From JAABYT01 sp041581935 (lineage in GTDB: Bacteria > Pseudomonadota > Gammaproteobacteria > HK1): a DNA stretch of 6,137 bases. The stretch lies in the NCBI GenBank assembly GCA_041581935.1, contig JBFICP010000200.1, forward strand, positions 1-6,137, given 5' to 3'. The translations under genes and the position numbers were made by a program. The notes under the pieces are model-generated. The model saw only the letters and a list, made by a program, of their open reading frames with translations, had not been told where the DNA came from and made no database searches. Shown piece by piece: positions 5,610 to 6,137 of this stretch (its first letter is position 1; every line of letters begins with the position of its first letter).

Positions 5610-6137
5610 GTGCCCGATAAAAGCATCGACATGATCTCCCGGCTCATCGCCTTCGACACGACGAGCCGCAACTCGAATCTCGCGCTCATGGAATTCGTGA
5701 TCGCGCATTTGAAGAGCCTCGGAATCGCGTCTGAGCTCGTTCACAACGACGAAGGCACGAAGGCAAATCTCTATGCGACCCTCGGCCCCGCCGACCGGCC
5801 GGGTATCGCGCTGTCCGGTCACACCGACGTGGTGCCTGTGGATGGCCAGGACTGGCACACCGATCCGTTTCGGGTCGTGGAAAAGAACCATCGGCTCTAT
5901 GGACGCGGCACTTCGGACATGAAGAGCTTCATCGGCGTATGCCTCGCGCTCGCGCCGGAATTTCTCGCGCGCGATATCACCACGCCACTGCATTTCGCTT
6001 TCTCCTATGACGAGGAGATCGGCTGCGTCGGAGTGCGCGGACTGATCGATGCACTCGCCGCTCGCCCCGTCAGGCCGTCGGCGGTGATCATCGGAGAGCC
6101 GACCGAAATGAAAGTCGTGCGCGCCCACAAGGGAAAG
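5610..6137 (+). CDS. argE: ArgE-like M20 family amidohydrolase (acetylornithine deacetylase type), N-terminal part
   Basis: The first 176 residues of an M20 metallohydrolase are present; the frame runs open off the right edge. ArgE removes the acetyl group from N-acetylornithine in arginine synthesis, using a two-metal site in the cytoplasm. Seen here are SGHTDVVPVDG (69-79) with metal ligand H71 and the supporting D73, GRGTSDMKSF (98-107) with bridging D103, DEEIGCVG (134-141) with catalytic base E135 and ligand E136, and GEPTEMK (162-168) with ligand E163. The N-terminal MISRLIAFDTTSRNSN pattern and the GEPT motif fit ArgE better than DapE or ArgJ-independent carboxypeptidases. The final His ligand and most of the dimerisation domain are outside the window. 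The start is GTG at 5610, backed by AAGGGA 6 bases upstream. It is divergent from the M81 gene beside a peptide importer, so it may act on an imported N-acyl amino acid or peptide rather than in arginine synthesis. Confidence 0.9.
   Translation, partial: MPDKSIDMISRLIAFDTTSRNSNLALMEFVIAHLKSLGIASELVHNDEGTKANLYATLGPADRPGIALSGHTDVVPVDGQDWHTDPFRVVEKNHRLYGRGTSDMKSFIGVCLALAPEFLARDITTPLHFAFSYDEEIGCVGVRGLIDALAARPVRPSAVIIGEPTEMKVVRAHKGK

Noticed and set aside
5568..6128. A 186-codon minus-strand frame opposite the ArgE-like gene
   Set aside because: The plus strand encodes all the expected M20 metal-site motifs over the same stretch, and the minus frame has no recognisable features.

Overview
The window is GC-rich bacterial chromosome, most likely from a Gram-negative proteobacterium. 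The solute-binding protein has a plain Sec signal peptide with no lipobox cysteine, the permeases are of the DppB/DppC type, and the ArgE-like protein is of the type common in Pseudomonadota. I cannot place it to class or genus from the sequence alone.

Layout: four genes lie on the minus strand and read right to left. First is an M81 (MlrC-like) metallopeptidase (3900-5450). Next is a 347-bp intergenic region with GC-rich hairpin repeats and a good sigma70-type promoter. Then come a family 5 (dipeptide/oligopeptide type) periplasmic binding protein (1966-3552), a DppB-type permease (900-1877), and a DppC-type permease (903 to the left edge, missing only its last few residues). The permeases overlap by 4 bp (ATGA). 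The ATPase gene or genes expected for this transporter would lie beyond the left edge. Across a 159-bp divergent spacer, an M20-family ArgE-like amidohydrolase (5610 to the right edge, first 176 residues only) reads rightward.

How they may work together: the binding protein and permeases form the core of a peptide-class ABC importer. It is flanked by two different metal-dependent amide hydrolases, one M81 and one M20. A plausible inference is a scavenging locus that imports a small peptide or N-acylated amino-acid-like compound and hydrolyses it in the cytoplasm. The substrate is unknown, and nothing here shows that it is microcystin.

The most unusual local structure is the dppB-type start region (1877-1912). 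A strong Shine-Dalgarno sits in front of an ATG, but that frame meets a TGA at codon 4 and the permease restarts at a GTG six bases later. A perfect 9-bp-arm inverted repeat fills the gap between the Shine-Dalgarno and the GTG. I found no tRNA or rRNA gene, CRISPR array, insertion sequence or phage gene, and no clear new defence or mobile system.
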